From an uncultured Bacillota bacterium (lineage in GTDB: Bacteria > Bacillota > Clostridia > Christensenellales > UBA1242), in assembly GCA_947053645.1 (NCBI GenBank), contig CAMRTM010000005.1, positions 1-55,422 on the forward strand: a DNA stretch of 55,422 nt, in the 5' to 3' direction. Below, one piece after another: positions 15,561 through 24,939 of the stretch (within the stretch, counting starts at the first letter, position 1; each line of letters begins with the position of its first letter). The notes beneath the pieces are model-generated. The model searched no databases and had not been told where the DNA came from. It was given only the letters and a program-made list of their open reading frames with translations. A program made the translations under genes and the position numbers.

Positions 15561-15965
15561 ATGGATTTAGAGGAAGAGTTCGAGGAAATGCTTAATTTAT
15601 TAAAAAAGCTAATAGATCTTCAAGAAAAAACTATAGCAATAAAAACTCGGACGGAAAAATTATACGAAGAGTTGCATTCATTTAGAGAAGAGGTCAAACT
15701 ACTAGACAATTTGAGAATCAATCCCTTAATAATGGCTACAATAGATTATATAAAAGATCTTTTTGACGAACTCAATGAAACAATGGTTGAAATAAAAAAT
15801 CTTGTAAAAAAAATGGTACCAATAGAGGATATGGATGAATTATTTGAGAAAATAGACATTCAATTCGCCAAGGCTGAGGAATCACTCTTAAAAATAAAAG
15901 TCTTTATCGAGGCTGGAAAAGAATTTATACAGCTCAAAATAGAACCAGAAGACGAAGACGAATAA
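15561..15965 (+). CDS. Unrecognised 134-aa acidic coiled-coil protein
   Basis: The start is the ATG at 15561, with AAAGGAGGAGG upstream. The tracked start at 15459 runs back through the promoter and terminator. The 134-residue product is very acidic and almost wholly helical, with heptad-like leucines (EEEFEEMLNLLKKLIDLQEKT and DELNETMVEIKNLVKKM), ending KIEPEDEDE. No family is recognised. It is controlled by its own promoter bearing the C9 tract, so its expression may vary with tract length. It may be a remote relative of the two helical genes upstream. A bidirectional terminator separates it from secA. Confidence 0.75.
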   Translation: MDLEEEFEEMLNLLKKLIDLQEKTIAIKTRTEKLYEELHSFREEVKLLDNLRINPLIMATIDYIKDLFDELNETMVEIKNLVKKMVPIEDMDELFEKIDIQFAKAEESLLKIKVFIEAGKEFIQLKIEPEDEDE

Positions 15966-15992
15966 AAAACGAGGCTATCCTCGTTTTTTTAT
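15963..15992. terminator. Bidirectional intrinsic terminator before secA 3' end
   Basis: AAAAAACGAGG-CTAT-CCTCGTTTTTTT between convergent genes. Confidence 0.87.
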
Positions 15993-18700
15993 TTCCCACA
16001 ACAATTTTTGTATTTCTTTCCGCTTCCGCATGGGCAAGGGTCATTACGCCCTACTTTTTGCTCGCTGTTTACAACAGTTTTTTGGACTTGTGGTTTCTTG
16101 GCTTGTTTCGCACGCTCCTCGGGAGTGAGTTCTTTTCCAGTTATAACAACATTATAACGAGGCTGCTCAGGTACAGGCTCAGTACGCTGCAACCTATTAT
16201 TAAGAAGAACATAACAAGTCTTTTCCTTGATTTCATAAATCATTTTATCAAAAAGTTCAAAGCCATCTTGTTTATATGCAAGCACTGGGTCCTGATTACC
16301 AAATCCCCTTGCAAAGATTTCGTTTTTCATGATATGCATATCTTCAATATGACCCATCCAGTTTATATCTACCATTCTTAAAAGGACAAGTCTTTCAAGT
16401 TTTGCAAATTCAAAATCAAGTTCTTCAGCCTCTTTCTTTCTCTCTGCATATCTCTCTTTTACAATTTTAAGGACTTTTTCTTCTATATCTCTTACATCAC
16501 AGCCTTCCACAAACTTATCGTTTACAAGGCTGCTACCCTTTTCAAGTAACCCTCTTTCAAGTTCGGTTTGAAGTTTTTCAACATCCCATTCATAGTATGG
16601 CTTATCATCATCGATACATTTCCTTACAACCTTTGAAATAATCTCTGGGAACATATTAAGTATCTGGTCATGCACTGGCATTCCGTCAAGCACCGTATTT
16701 CTTTCATTATAAATAATTTCTCTTTGCTTATTAAGTACATCATCAAAGCGAAGCACCGTCTTTCTTTGAGCAAAGTTTTGAAGTTCTATCTTTCTTTGAG
16801 CGGACTCTATCTGTCTTGAAAGCATTTTAAGTTGGATTGGAGTAGAGTCGTCAAGTCTGAACATAGTGGCAATTCTCTTCATCTTGTCACCACCAAAGCG
16901 TCTTATAAGGTCATCTTCAAGCGAGAGGAAGAATACACTTGACCCAGGGTCACCCTGTCTTCCTGCACGACCACGAAGTTGATTGTCAATACGGCGAGAT
17001 TCATGCCTTTCCGTACCTATAATATGAAGACCACCTAAAGAAATAACTTCCGCTTTTTCTTTGTCTGTCACTTCTTTATATTCTTTATACAACTGATTAA
17101 ACCTATCCCTAGCCTCATTTAACCTTGGGTCATCCACCTTATTAAATGCTGTTGCATAAGATATCTCTTCATCAGTAAAATTTTCCTCTTTAAGTCGTTT
17201 CTTCGCCATAAATTCAGGGTTTCCGCCGAGGAGAATATCGGTACCACGACCAGCCATGTTTGTAGCGATTGTTACAGAGCCCTTTCTTCCTGCTTGGGCG
17301 ACAATTTCACTTTCCATTTCATTGTTCTTAGCATTAAGCACAGTATGCTTAATCTTCGCCTGTTTTAAGGCCTTAGAAAGTAGTTCACTCTTATCAATAT
17401 TTATAGTACCTACAAGAACGGGTTGTCCAGAATCATGACAAGATTTGATTTCTTCAATAATTGCTTCAATCTTACCTTTTTCAGTGACATATACAATGTC
17501 CGCCTCATCTCTCCTTTGATTTGGCCTGTTTGGTGGGATTGTCACAACATCGAGATTGTAAATTGTCCTAAATTCTCCCTCTTCGGTTTTAGCAGTACCT
17601 GTCATACCAGAAAGTTTCTTGTAAAGACGGAAATAATTTTGGAAGGTTATAGTAGCAAGGGTTTGATTTTCATCCTTAATCTGTACACCCTCTTTTGCTT
17701 CAATTGCTTGGTGAAGTCCTTGGTTGAATCTTCGCCCCGGCATTAAACGCCCAGTAAACTCATCTACAATTAAAATTTCGCCATTTTTAACAATGTAATT
17801 CTCGTCCGCATGCATAGTATAGTTTGCTCTAAGTGCATTGTTGATATAGTGACTTAGTTCCAAGTTTTCAATATCAGCAAGGTTTTCAATCTTAAAATAT
17901 CTCTCGGCTTTTTCAATTCCGCTTTCAGTAAGGTTTAATTGTTTTGTCTTTTCATCAATCTCGACATCATCCTCTTTTTTTAGCGTCTTAACAAACTTTT
18001 GTGCATTTACATAGCCTTCGCTTGACTTATTCCCTCGCCCACTTATGATAAGCGGAGTTCTTGCCTCATCGATAAGAATACTGTCCACTTCGTCTACGAT
18101 TGCAAAAGCATGACCGCGTTGCACTCTTGCACCAGCATCAGAAGCCATATTATCTCTAAGGTAATCAAAGCCTAATTCATTATTTGTACAGTAAGTAATG
18201 TCAGCGTCATATGCTATTTTTTTATCTTGTGGACTTTGTCCGCTTAAGGTTACCCCAACTTTAAGTCCTAAGAATTTGAAAACCTTACCCATCCATTCAG
18301 CATCACGCTTTGCAAGGTATTCATTGACAGTGACAATATGCACACCTTTCCCGTTCAGTGCATTTAAATAAGCAGGAAGAGTTTCAACAAAGGTCTTACC
18401 TTCACCTGTTTTCATTTCTGCAATACGGCCTTGATGAATTGCAATACCGCCCAATATTTGCACATAAAAGTGACGCATATTAAGTACTCTTGTCGCTGCC
18501 TCTCTTACTACAGCATATGCTTCTGGCAAGAGATCATTTAAAGTTTCTCCCACCTTCAATCTGTCTTTAAACTCTTGTGTGCAGGCTGTAAGTTGCTCAT
18601 TCGTATAATCCTTGTATTTATCTTCAAGTGCAATAACTTTATCTGCAATCTTACGAAGTTTTTTTACCTGCGTTGTATTTTCACTTACGAATATTCCCAT
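15989..18700 (-). CDS. secA: Preprotein translocase ATPase SecA
   Basis: Motor of the Sec export pathway at the cytoplasmic membrane. The 903 residues hold the helicase motor with Walker A MKTGEGKT, the DEVD box (AIVDEVDSILIDEARTPL), the preprotein crosslinking region and helicase motifs such as TNMAGRGTDI and GLHIIGTERHESRRIDNQLRGRAGRQGDPG. The C-terminal zinc-binding SEC-C motif CPCGSGKKYKNCCGK is intact. A sigma-A promoter (TTGATA-17-TAAAAT) sits just upstream and AAGGAGACAAA precedes the ATG. A single secA is seen in the window. Confidence 0.98.
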   Translation of the reverse strand: MGIFVSENTTQVKKLRKIADKVIALEDKYKDYTNEQLTACTQEFKDRLKVGETLNDLLPEAYAVVREAATRVLNMRHFYVQILGGIAIHQGRIAEMKTGEGKTFVETLPAYLNALNGKGVHIVTVNEYLAKRDAEWMGKVFKFLGLKVGVTLSGQSPQDKKIAYDADITYCTNNELGFDYLRDNMASDAGARVQRGHAFAIVDEVDSILIDEARTPLIISGRGNKSSEGYVNAQKFVKTLKKEDDVEIDEKTKQLNLTESGIEKAERYFKIENLADIENLELSHYINNALRANYTMHADENYIVKNGEILIVDEFTGRLMPGRRFNQGLHQAIEAKEGVQIKDENQTLATITFQNYFRLYKKLSGMTGTAKTEEGEFRTIYNLDVVTIPPNRPNQRRDEADIVYVTEKGKIEAIIEEIKSCHDSGQPVLVGTINIDKSELLSKALKQAKIKHTVLNAKNNEMESEIVAQAGRKGSVTIATNMAGRGTDILLGGNPEFMAKKRLKEENFTDEEISYATAFNKVDDPRLNEARDRFNQLYKEYKEVTDKEKAEVISLGGLHIIGTERHESRRIDNQLRGRAGRQGDPGSSVFFLSLEDDLIRRFGGDKMKRIATMFRLDDSTPIQLKMLSRQIESAQRKIELQNFAQRKTVLRFDDVLNKQREIIYNERNTVLDGMPVHDQILNMFPEIISKVVRKCIDDDKPYYEWDVEKLQTELERGLLEKGSSLVNDKFVEGCDVRDIEEKVLKIVKERYAERKKEAEELDFEFAKLERLVLLRMVDINWMGHIEDMHIMKNEIFARGFGNQDPVLAYKQDGFELFDKMIYEIKEKTCYVLLNNRLQRTEPVPEQPRYNVVITGKELTPEERAKQAKKPQVQKTVVNSEQKVGRNDPCPCGSGKKYKNCCGK

Positions 18701-18721
18701 TTTGTCTCCTTATTTTATCTC

Positions 18722-18750
18722 ATTTTATCAGAAAAATATTGAAATATCAA
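18722..18750 (-). promoter_or_regulatory. Promoter of secA
   Basis: TTGATA (18750-18745), 17 nt, TAAAAT (18727-18722), with a TGA extended -10. Confidence 0.7.
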
Positions 18751-18841
18751 CCTTTTTACGAACCAGTGTCGTCATTTTTGATTTTTGACAAAAGTTTATT
18801 ACAAAAAACAACATATTTCAATAAAAATAAAAATTTGGGTA

Positions 18842-18870
18842 TTGACTTATTGGGAAACTTGGACTATAAT
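18842..18870 (+). promoter_or_regulatory. Promoter of the 679-aa coiled-coil gene
   Basis: TTGACT (18842-18847), 17 nt, TATAAT (18865-18870). Confidence 0.8.
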
Positions 18871-18899
18871 AACTTTAACAAATAAAAAGGAGATTTACT

Positions 18900-20939
18900 A
18901 TGGGACTTTTTAAAGGTTTAATAAAAGAAGGAAATATTGTTATGGCCCCTGATGCTGCTTCTACTCCTCTTGCAAACAAAGCGTTTAGTGAGGCGAAAAC
19001 AAAACTTAACGAGGAAATCACTTCCCTTAAGGATTTCTTTGCCTTCATGCAAAATAATGAAGCCTTTTTCGGCGAAAAAGTTGTATCTAGCATTAAAGCA
19101 CGCATTGAAGAAGCAAGAAAACTTGGAAATCTTAGACAGTATAGAGTTGTAAACCCAGAAACTCTTGATATAGAAGGTTTTGGCTATAAAAATATTATGG
19201 ACAGAATTATAGATGACCAGCCTTTTGTTGCTAGTGCTAAAATCAACTATCTTCTTGCTAATTTAGATAGGGTTATTGAACTTTTAAGTTTAGAAGGTGT
19301 AACCTTTGATTCTTTTAATCAAGTTAATCCAAAAGGAAACTGTTTATATAACCTTAATCGCTATATAATGAATCTTGCAAAACACGCTGATAAACTACAA
19401 CTTGTGGAAGGTAATCTTGGCGAACTTAGCAATACAAAAGATTTTTTCATTGGTCCATTAGATGAAGCTATACAAAGATACCCTGCAATCGGTGCAGCAG
19501 AAATAGAAAGCTTTGTAGCAAGGGAAAAAGATATAAACGCACAAGTATCAGAAACCCTTAGCACTTTAGCAGTAATAGGTCAGGATTGGAATGATAACTT
19601 AGACGGACTGACTGAAACCTACAATATTCTTAACGAATTAAATCAAAAAAGTTTTAAACTTTTGACTGAAAAAGAAGACTATGAAAAACTTGAAGCTAAA
19701 TTTAATGAAGAAATAAAGTCGAGAGAAGAAGATGAGGCTCTTCAAAACTTAGAAAATTCTTCTTGGCTTACTCAGGAAGAATTCAAAGAGAAAAAACTTG
19801 CTTCTATGCTTCAAAAACATCAGACAAAATACCTTGCTCTTCTTCATGAACTCGCGTCAAAGCAAAATCTACTTAAAAAAGTTGGCGACGATTACGAATT
19901 GTATAATGGAATAAATTCCTTAACCCCTTATGCCCTAATGATTAAATTTAAAAAGGGTTTCGGTTTTGTTTTACACACTAATAATACAGTCTTTGATACA
20001 AACGAAGAAGACTATAGCAAATTAAGTGAAAATTTACTATTCTTAACTGAAGAGCAAAACACTATTCTTGAATACGAATATTACAGACTAAGCGAAGCAA
20101 TGCAAAAACGCAATTTTAAAGAAGAAAGTTTTCCTAACTTTAGCAAAGATTTTAAAAATAACAGAACTTTTGAAAATTCTTCTTTTGAAACCAAAAAAGA
20201 GATATTTAATTTCATCAATGAAAATAGAGCATCTCTTTATAAGATGTTAACTGAAAAAGAACAAAATAATTACGACTCATTCTATACTGACACACTTCTT
20301 ACTAAGCACATAATGGAAAACATTGACACAGTTCATACTATGTTGCAACTTCAAGGCTTCAGGAACACAAAAGACACATTACAAATTATAATGCAGGAAA
20401 ATACTGAAAGCAAACTTGAATTAAATGAACAAATAGATAAAAACTACGCTATTTACAACAAAACTGTTGAAACAATGAAGAGCCTACAAAAGCAATACAC
20501 TGACTTAGAACGCCGTATACAGAAATACAAAGCTGCTTATTATCAACCATATGAGGATTTAGCATTTGCAACCTTTGATTCATTTAATAGCGAAATGGCA
20601 GTGGCCTCCTTCCCTATGAGAAAAGAGGAATTAGACAAATCAGGTTACTTTGATAGTGAATTATCTATTCCAGTAATCGACATAGAAACATTCCAAGATA
20701 AACAATGCAAATACGGCGCTGAATGCACTGATGAAATATCTAAGATTGAAGAGTGCATGAATAGCGAAGAAAAAGATGACGCCAAAAAAGTTATGGATTC
20801 ACTTGACTTAATCACTAAAGATGATAGAGGCCAATCAAATATTCGTATGTCAATTGTAAATCACACCATTGCATTTACTGAATTTGTAAGCATTCTTAAT
20901 ACTGAATTATTCACAATCAATGAGGAAGAAAATAAATAG
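18900..20939 (+). CDS. Unrecognised 679-aa coiled-coil-rich protein
   Basis: No family recognised. The N-terminus (MGLFKGLIKEGNIVMAPDAASTPLANKAFSEAKTKL) has no signal peptide. The rest is predicted long helices rich in Glu, Lys and Leu (KLEAKFNEEIKSREEDEALQNL, KLELNEQIDKNYAIYNKTVETMKSLQKQYTDLERRIQKYKAAYY), consistent with extended coiled coils between ~200 and ~560. A segment near residue 340 (LYNGINSLTPYALMIKFKKGFGFVLHTNNTVFD) looks like a small beta-containing insertion. The C-terminus is acidic. AAAAAGGAG and a near-consensus promoter suggest good expression. It is followed by a terminator and then by the equally unusual 1289-aa gene. A structural or scaffolding role is only an inference. 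Confidence 0.78.
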   Translation: MGLFKGLIKEGNIVMAPDAASTPLANKAFSEAKTKLNEEITSLKDFFAFMQNNEAFFGEKVVSSIKARIEEARKLGNLRQYRVVNPETLDIEGFGYKNIMDRIIDDQPFVASAKINYLLANLDRVIELLSLEGVTFDSFNQVNPKGNCLYNLNRYIMNLAKHADKLQLVEGNLGELSNTKDFFIGPLDEAIQRYPAIGAAEIESFVAREKDINAQVSETLSTLAVIGQDWNDNLDGLTETYNILNELNQKSFKLLTEKEDYEKLEAKFNEEIKSREEDEALQNLENSSWLTQEEFKEKKLASMLQKHQTKYLALLHELASKQNLLKKVGDDYELYNGINSLTPYALMIKFKKGFGFVLHTNNTVFDTNEEDYSKLSENLLFLTEEQNTILEYEYYRLSEAMQKRNFKEESFPNFSKDFKNNRTFENSSFETKKEIFNFINENRASLYKMLTEKEQNNYDSFYTDTLLTKHIMENIDTVHTMLQLQGFRNTKDTLQIIMQENTESKLELNEQIDKNYAIYNKTVETMKSLQKQYTDLERRIQKYKAAYYQPYEDLAFATFDSFNSEMAVASFPMRKEELDKSGYFDSELSIPVIDIETFQDKQCKYGAECTDEISKIEECMNSEEKDDAKKVMDSLDLITKDDRGQSNIRMSIVNHTIAFTEFVSILNTELFTINEEENK

Positions 20940-20971
20940 ATAAAACGACCGTTAATTCGGTCGTTTTTTTG
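20940..20971 (+). terminator. Intrinsic terminator after the 679-aa gene
   Basis: AAAACGACCG-TTAATT-CGGTCGTTTTTTT. Confidence 0.88.
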
Positions 20972-21003
20972 TCGATAATTTAAGATATTTGGGCGGTCCT
21001 TTC

Positions 21004-21032
21004 TTGACAAGAAGTCCATTAAATGTTATTAT
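21004..21032 (+). promoter_or_regulatory. Promoter of the 1289-aa gene
   Basis: TTGACA (21004-21009), 17 nt, TATTAT (21027-21032). Confidence 0.82.
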
Positions 21033-21057
21033 TATAATATAAATACTGGAGGAAGAT

Positions 21058-24000
21058 ATGGCAACATCTCAGGTAACAAACAAAATCACCATTAAAGATG
21101 GAGAAATCCATGAAAAACTGGAGCAGAAATTTACTATGACTAGTGCAGCAACTGCGCCTTTAATGAGTTTTTCTGTCAATGGGAAGAAAATTGGAAGTAT
21201 TACCAACGGATTACTTTTAACTTTGAATGAAGAAATCGTAAAAGAATTACCAGCAGAAATTAAAGAAAAAATCGTTATGCTTGGCACCGCTTCAATGAAG
21301 ATTCAACAAATAGAAGATGGAATCCCCCCTATTGAAATTGACGCAAAGAACAATGAACTTAAAGTGCATATTAAAGCTAAAGATGGCAGCAAGATATACG
21401 AATGTCGCATCAATGCTACTGGTATATATTTAAAATATGACGGTAATGAAACAAATTATTCTCCAAAAACATTAGATGGCAACCTTCAAGCAATAGATGT
21501 AACAATGAGTACTAATTGTTTTGCAAAAATGCTGGACAAGAACAACACCGAAATCAAACTTTCTAACGCGTCTAAAACTGATAGCATTACTCCTAAGCAA
21601 ATTCCTAATTTTATGCTTGGTACATTCCTTGAAGCGTCCGCACCACAAGAGGAACTGGTAAAAGAAAATGAAATGACAGGCGTATTTAAATCTTTTACCC
21701 TTTCACTTCCTAGCGGTGAAGATAAGAGCGATTACCACTTTGTAAAAAATGATAAGGGACAAATATATGCATTCCATAATGGTACCTTGAACCCAGTGCA
21801 TAGTTTTGCGATTTTTACAACAAGAGAAAAAGGAAAGGTAAAAGAACCTTACCTTAAAATGAATATCGGCTCTAAAGCAGAACCTAAATACGCATATATA
21901 AATTTGCCAACTACAACCGATGAAGGCAAAAATATTGTAGCGCCACGATACCTTGATGCGGTGATGAGCTTACATGAATTTACTGGAATGACCATTCCTA
22001 AAGCAGAAAGTGGCTTAAGCGTAATAGGCTCCGATACAAAAGGAAATAAAATTAAAGCAGAATGGGCAAGTTCGGATGACGAGCGAAAATTTGATACTGG
22101 AGTCAAAGGAAAATCTTATACTTTTAATCTTTCTTCAGAAGAAACCTATCCTACCGACGAGATAGTGCCTACTACAATGGATGCTACGCCTATTGATACT
22201 CCTGTGGAAATAGATGAGAACACAGATAAAGATGCAGATCAAATTGAAACAACCCCTGTTGCAAATCCAACTGACAGCGACCTTTTGGCCCAAGAGACTC
22301 CTTTTGCAAGCACTCCTATGAAGGCTGTAGACATGTCTAAGGTTAAATCCAAAATTAGCCCAGACTGGGGTGTAAATATGATGCTTATTGGTATGGTATT
22401 AATGCTTGTTGGTCTTCTTTTTGCCCCTGCCCTTACAGCAGTTTTTGCATGCGTAGGTGTTGCTGTTACCGCAGGTGGTGCATGGCTTGCTGTAAATGCG
22501 GACAGGCTTGCCAACCCTTACCTGAAACTTGAGCAATATATAATTGACCCACTGAAAAAGAAAGAAAGGCAGCGTGAAAAAGAACAAGAAGCTGTATGGG
22601 AAGACGCTAAAGAACTTAACGGATTAATTTCACAAGCATACGAAACAAAAGAAAACCTACTTGATTTTGAAAACAATGAACAAGCAAAATTTTGGCAAGA
22701 AATATTTGGAGAAAATTACGAAGAGTTTATTAGTGATGACAATCTTCCTAAAAGACAAGACTTCTTAAGTGAATTAAAACAAATAACCACTAAGACTGGT
22801 GCTGAAAAAGATAAAATGATGGAAATCTTTAAATCACGCTATGGACTTTCCGACGAAGCAATTGATAGTCTTTTTAATGATGAAAGAATAGAACAGCGAG
22901 AAAAAGCACTTGCCGAGATGAGAACATTAAACCAGCAACAAGAATCAGCCCACAAAAAACAAGCTGAACTGGCAGACAACATAGTAAAATCTGACGAAAT
23001 TTTATTTAAACAACTTTTGGACAGCAAACTATCACCTGAGGCACAAAAAGAATTTATTAAACAAAATAAATATGCCATTGCAAGACACTTAGTATCCCAA
23101 AATCACACATCTCATGCAACAACAGAAAAACTTCTTTCTGTCCTGTCAGAAGATAGTGGGGAAATTATCAAAGAGGCTGTGACGGAACTTGCTGAAATTC
23201 CTAGCACAGTTTCTAAAATAGCATATGACGCTACATTAAGGGCTAAAGACCATCAAAAAACACGCGATTATGCAGACACACTTAATGATATAAAGGAAAA
23301 CAGGAAAAACGATGTCGCTTTTGGCTCCTCTGCCGAGGTAGGTAAAGCAGCTGTTTCCTATATAATAGTAAATTCTGTTAGCAACGCGAAAGATCTACAA
23401 GAAATAGAAAAACTATGTTTTGGCGATACAGACCTTGCTGACACAATAAAAAAATCAATTGTAATGCCAGACAATTTAAAAAAGCGACTTGAAGAACAGC
23501 AATCTCTATTGACAAACCTTGACTCCCAAGTAATTGGTGAAAAAGTAATGAAGGAAGGGTTAGGCGAAGAACTGAGCGGCGGTCTTGGCATGACTATGAC
23601 AATGAATCATTTGGACATTTCTAAAGTAGATGATTACACTACTCTTGATATAGAAATAGAAAAACAGATTGCAGAGAATTTAAACCTTACTGAATTAGAA
23701 AACTATATGCTAAACAAAACTTCAAAAGGCAAATCACTTACCGTGGACCAGAATTTAAGAAATGAATTTGCAACTGATGCAGAGTTGGCAGTATTTTCTA
23801 AAGAACAAAGACAACAACTGGCAACCCTTTCATTATCCGATGATCCAGCAATCGTTAAAATAGTTGACATGGCTAAATCAGGTACACTTCTACCCGCTTT
23901 AAAATCTCAGTATGTTATGAAGATAAACGGCTTAACCGAGCAAGATATCACTAATTCTGGTGTGCAAGGCATGGCAGTGATTGTAAATAAAAAGGTTGAA

Positions 24001-24927
24001 GAATGTAACCACACAAGAAAGTTAATTTCTCGCTTGAATCCAGCCGACCAGCAACAAATAATTGCACAAAACCCAAAAAATTATGAAGAATATGAAAAAG
24101 CAGTTAAATCTATTGTAGGCAAGCAAACTCGTGAAAATACAGATGGAAAAACTATTGACAGTGCTGTAAAAGAAGGTCTTGTTAAAAAACAAGAAGATAT
24201 TAAATTAGAAGACAAAATTGCACAGCAAGAACTTTACAAAGTAGAAAGAATATCTGGAAAGGCACAAACAAAATCATTCTTGAAAACAGCAATCGCAGAA
24301 ACTAAAAAACAGAATAACATAAAGGACGAAAAATCCCTTGGGCAAGTTAAAGAACTTAAGCAAGCAAACATTGTAAAAGAAGATAAACTTAAGACTAACG
24401 AGGGTGACGCTAGCAAGCAATACCACAAAAAAGAAGAAAAACACAATGATCGAACACAAACTAATAAGGAAGCAATTGAAAAACTTGTTGAAATACTTAA
24501 CATGCCAGACGACACTGGAAAAGAAAAGATTAACGCATTATCTAATTATGTTCATTCGTTTGATTCTGAAGAAGTCGGGTCAAAGTCTCCTTTCAGTATG
24601 CCTAAAGTAAACAAAAAAGGCTTTAATATTGATAAATGGCTTAAAGGAACTATTGACAAAGTAAAGAATAAAAAAGAAATCGATGAAAAGGATTTTAAAG
24701 CTATAAGTGATGCTATAATTTCTAGCCAAAAGAAAACAAAAGAAACAGTAAGTGCTACGAAATATGTTCAGAACGCAAAAATTGCTTTAAATGCAATGAA
24801 TAAAGATAATGAAGTTACCATTGAAAGAAATGAGGAAAAGAAAAAATCAGTTCTTCAATCAATCTTTGAACCTAAACTACCACAAGACAATAAAAATAAA
24901 AACGCTGATGAAGAAGCAGGAAAATAA
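21058..24927 (+). CDS. Unrecognised 1289-aa membrane-anchored coiled-coil protein
   Basis: No family recognised. Residues ~1-370 look beta-rich and repetitive (FKSFTLSLPSGEDKSDYHFVKNDKGQIYAF). Residues ~370-430 are a Thr/Pro/Asp linker (EIVPTTMDATPIDTPVEIDENTDKD). Two close hydrophobic helices at ~438-482 (MMLIGMVLMLVGLLFAPALTAVFACVGVAVTAGGAWLAV) form a hairpin. About 800 residues of helix and coiled coil follow, very rich in Glu, Lys and Gln, ending in a basic/acidic tail. With no signal peptide and a two-helix hairpin, both large domains would be on the same, probably cytoplasmic, side. GGAGGAAG precedes the ATG. ychF begins 12 nt downstream and may be cotranscribed. Function unknown. Confidence 0.8.
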   Translation: MATSQVTNKITIKDGEIHEKLEQKFTMTSAATAPLMSFSVNGKKIGSITNGLLLTLNEEIVKELPAEIKEKIVMLGTASMKIQQIEDGIPPIEIDAKNNELKVHIKAKDGSKIYECRINATGIYLKYDGNETNYSPKTLDGNLQAIDVTMSTNCFAKMLDKNNTEIKLSNASKTDSITPKQIPNFMLGTFLEASAPQEELVKENEMTGVFKSFTLSLPSGEDKSDYHFVKNDKGQIYAFHNGTLNPVHSFAIFTTREKGKVKEPYLKMNIGSKAEPKYAYINLPTTTDEGKNIVAPRYLDAVMSLHEFTGMTIPKAESGLSVIGSDTKGNKIKAEWASSDDERKFDTGVKGKSYTFNLSSEETYPTDEIVPTTMDATPIDTPVEIDENTDKDADQIETTPVANPTDSDLLAQETPFASTPMKAVDMSKVKSKISPDWGVNMMLIGMVLMLVGLLFAPALTAVFACVGVAVTAGGAWLAVNADRLANPYLKLEQYIIDPLKKKERQREKEQEAVWEDAKELNGLISQAYETKENLLDFENNEQAKFWQEIFGENYEEFISDDNLPKRQDFLSELKQITTKTGAEKDKMMEIFKSRYGLSDEAIDSLFNDERIEQREKALAEMRTLNQQQESAHKKQAELADNIVKSDEILFKQLLDSKLSPEAQKEFIKQNKYAIARHLVSQNHTSHATTEKLLSVLSEDSGEIIKEAVTELAEIPSTVSKIAYDATLRAKDHQKTRDYADTLNDIKENRKNDVAFGSSAEVGKAAVSYIIVNSVSNAKDLQEIEKLCFGDTDLADTIKKSIVMPDNLKKRLEEQQSLLTNLDSQVIGEKVMKEGLGEELSGGLGMTMTMNHLDISKVDDYTTLDIEIEKQIAENLNLTELENYMLNKTSKGKSLTVDQNLRNEFATDAELAVFSKEQRQQLATLSLSDDPAIVKIVDMAKSGTLLPALKSQYVMKINGLTEQDITNSGVQGMAVIVNKKVEECNHTRKLISRLNPADQQQIIAQNPKNYEEYEKAVKSIVGKQTRENTDGKTIDSAVKEGLVKKQEDIKLEDKIAQQELYKVERISGKAQTKSFLKTAIAETKKQNNIKDEKSLGQVKELKQANIVKEDKLKTNEGDASKQYHKKEEKHNDRTQTNKEAIEKLVEILNMPDDTGKEKINALSNYVHSFDSEEVGSKSPFSMPKVNKKGFNIDKWLKGTIDKVKNKKEIDEKDFKAISDAIISSQKKTKETVSATKYVQNAKIALNAMNKDNEVTIERNEEKKKSVLQSIFEPKLPQDNKNKNADEEAGK

Positions 24928-24939
24928 AGGAAAGTTATT

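Noticed and set aside
18900-24927. Prophage tape-measure or structural genes
   Set aside because: No neighbouring capsid, portal, tail or integrase genes. Flanks are conserved housekeeping genes and both genes have their own promoters.
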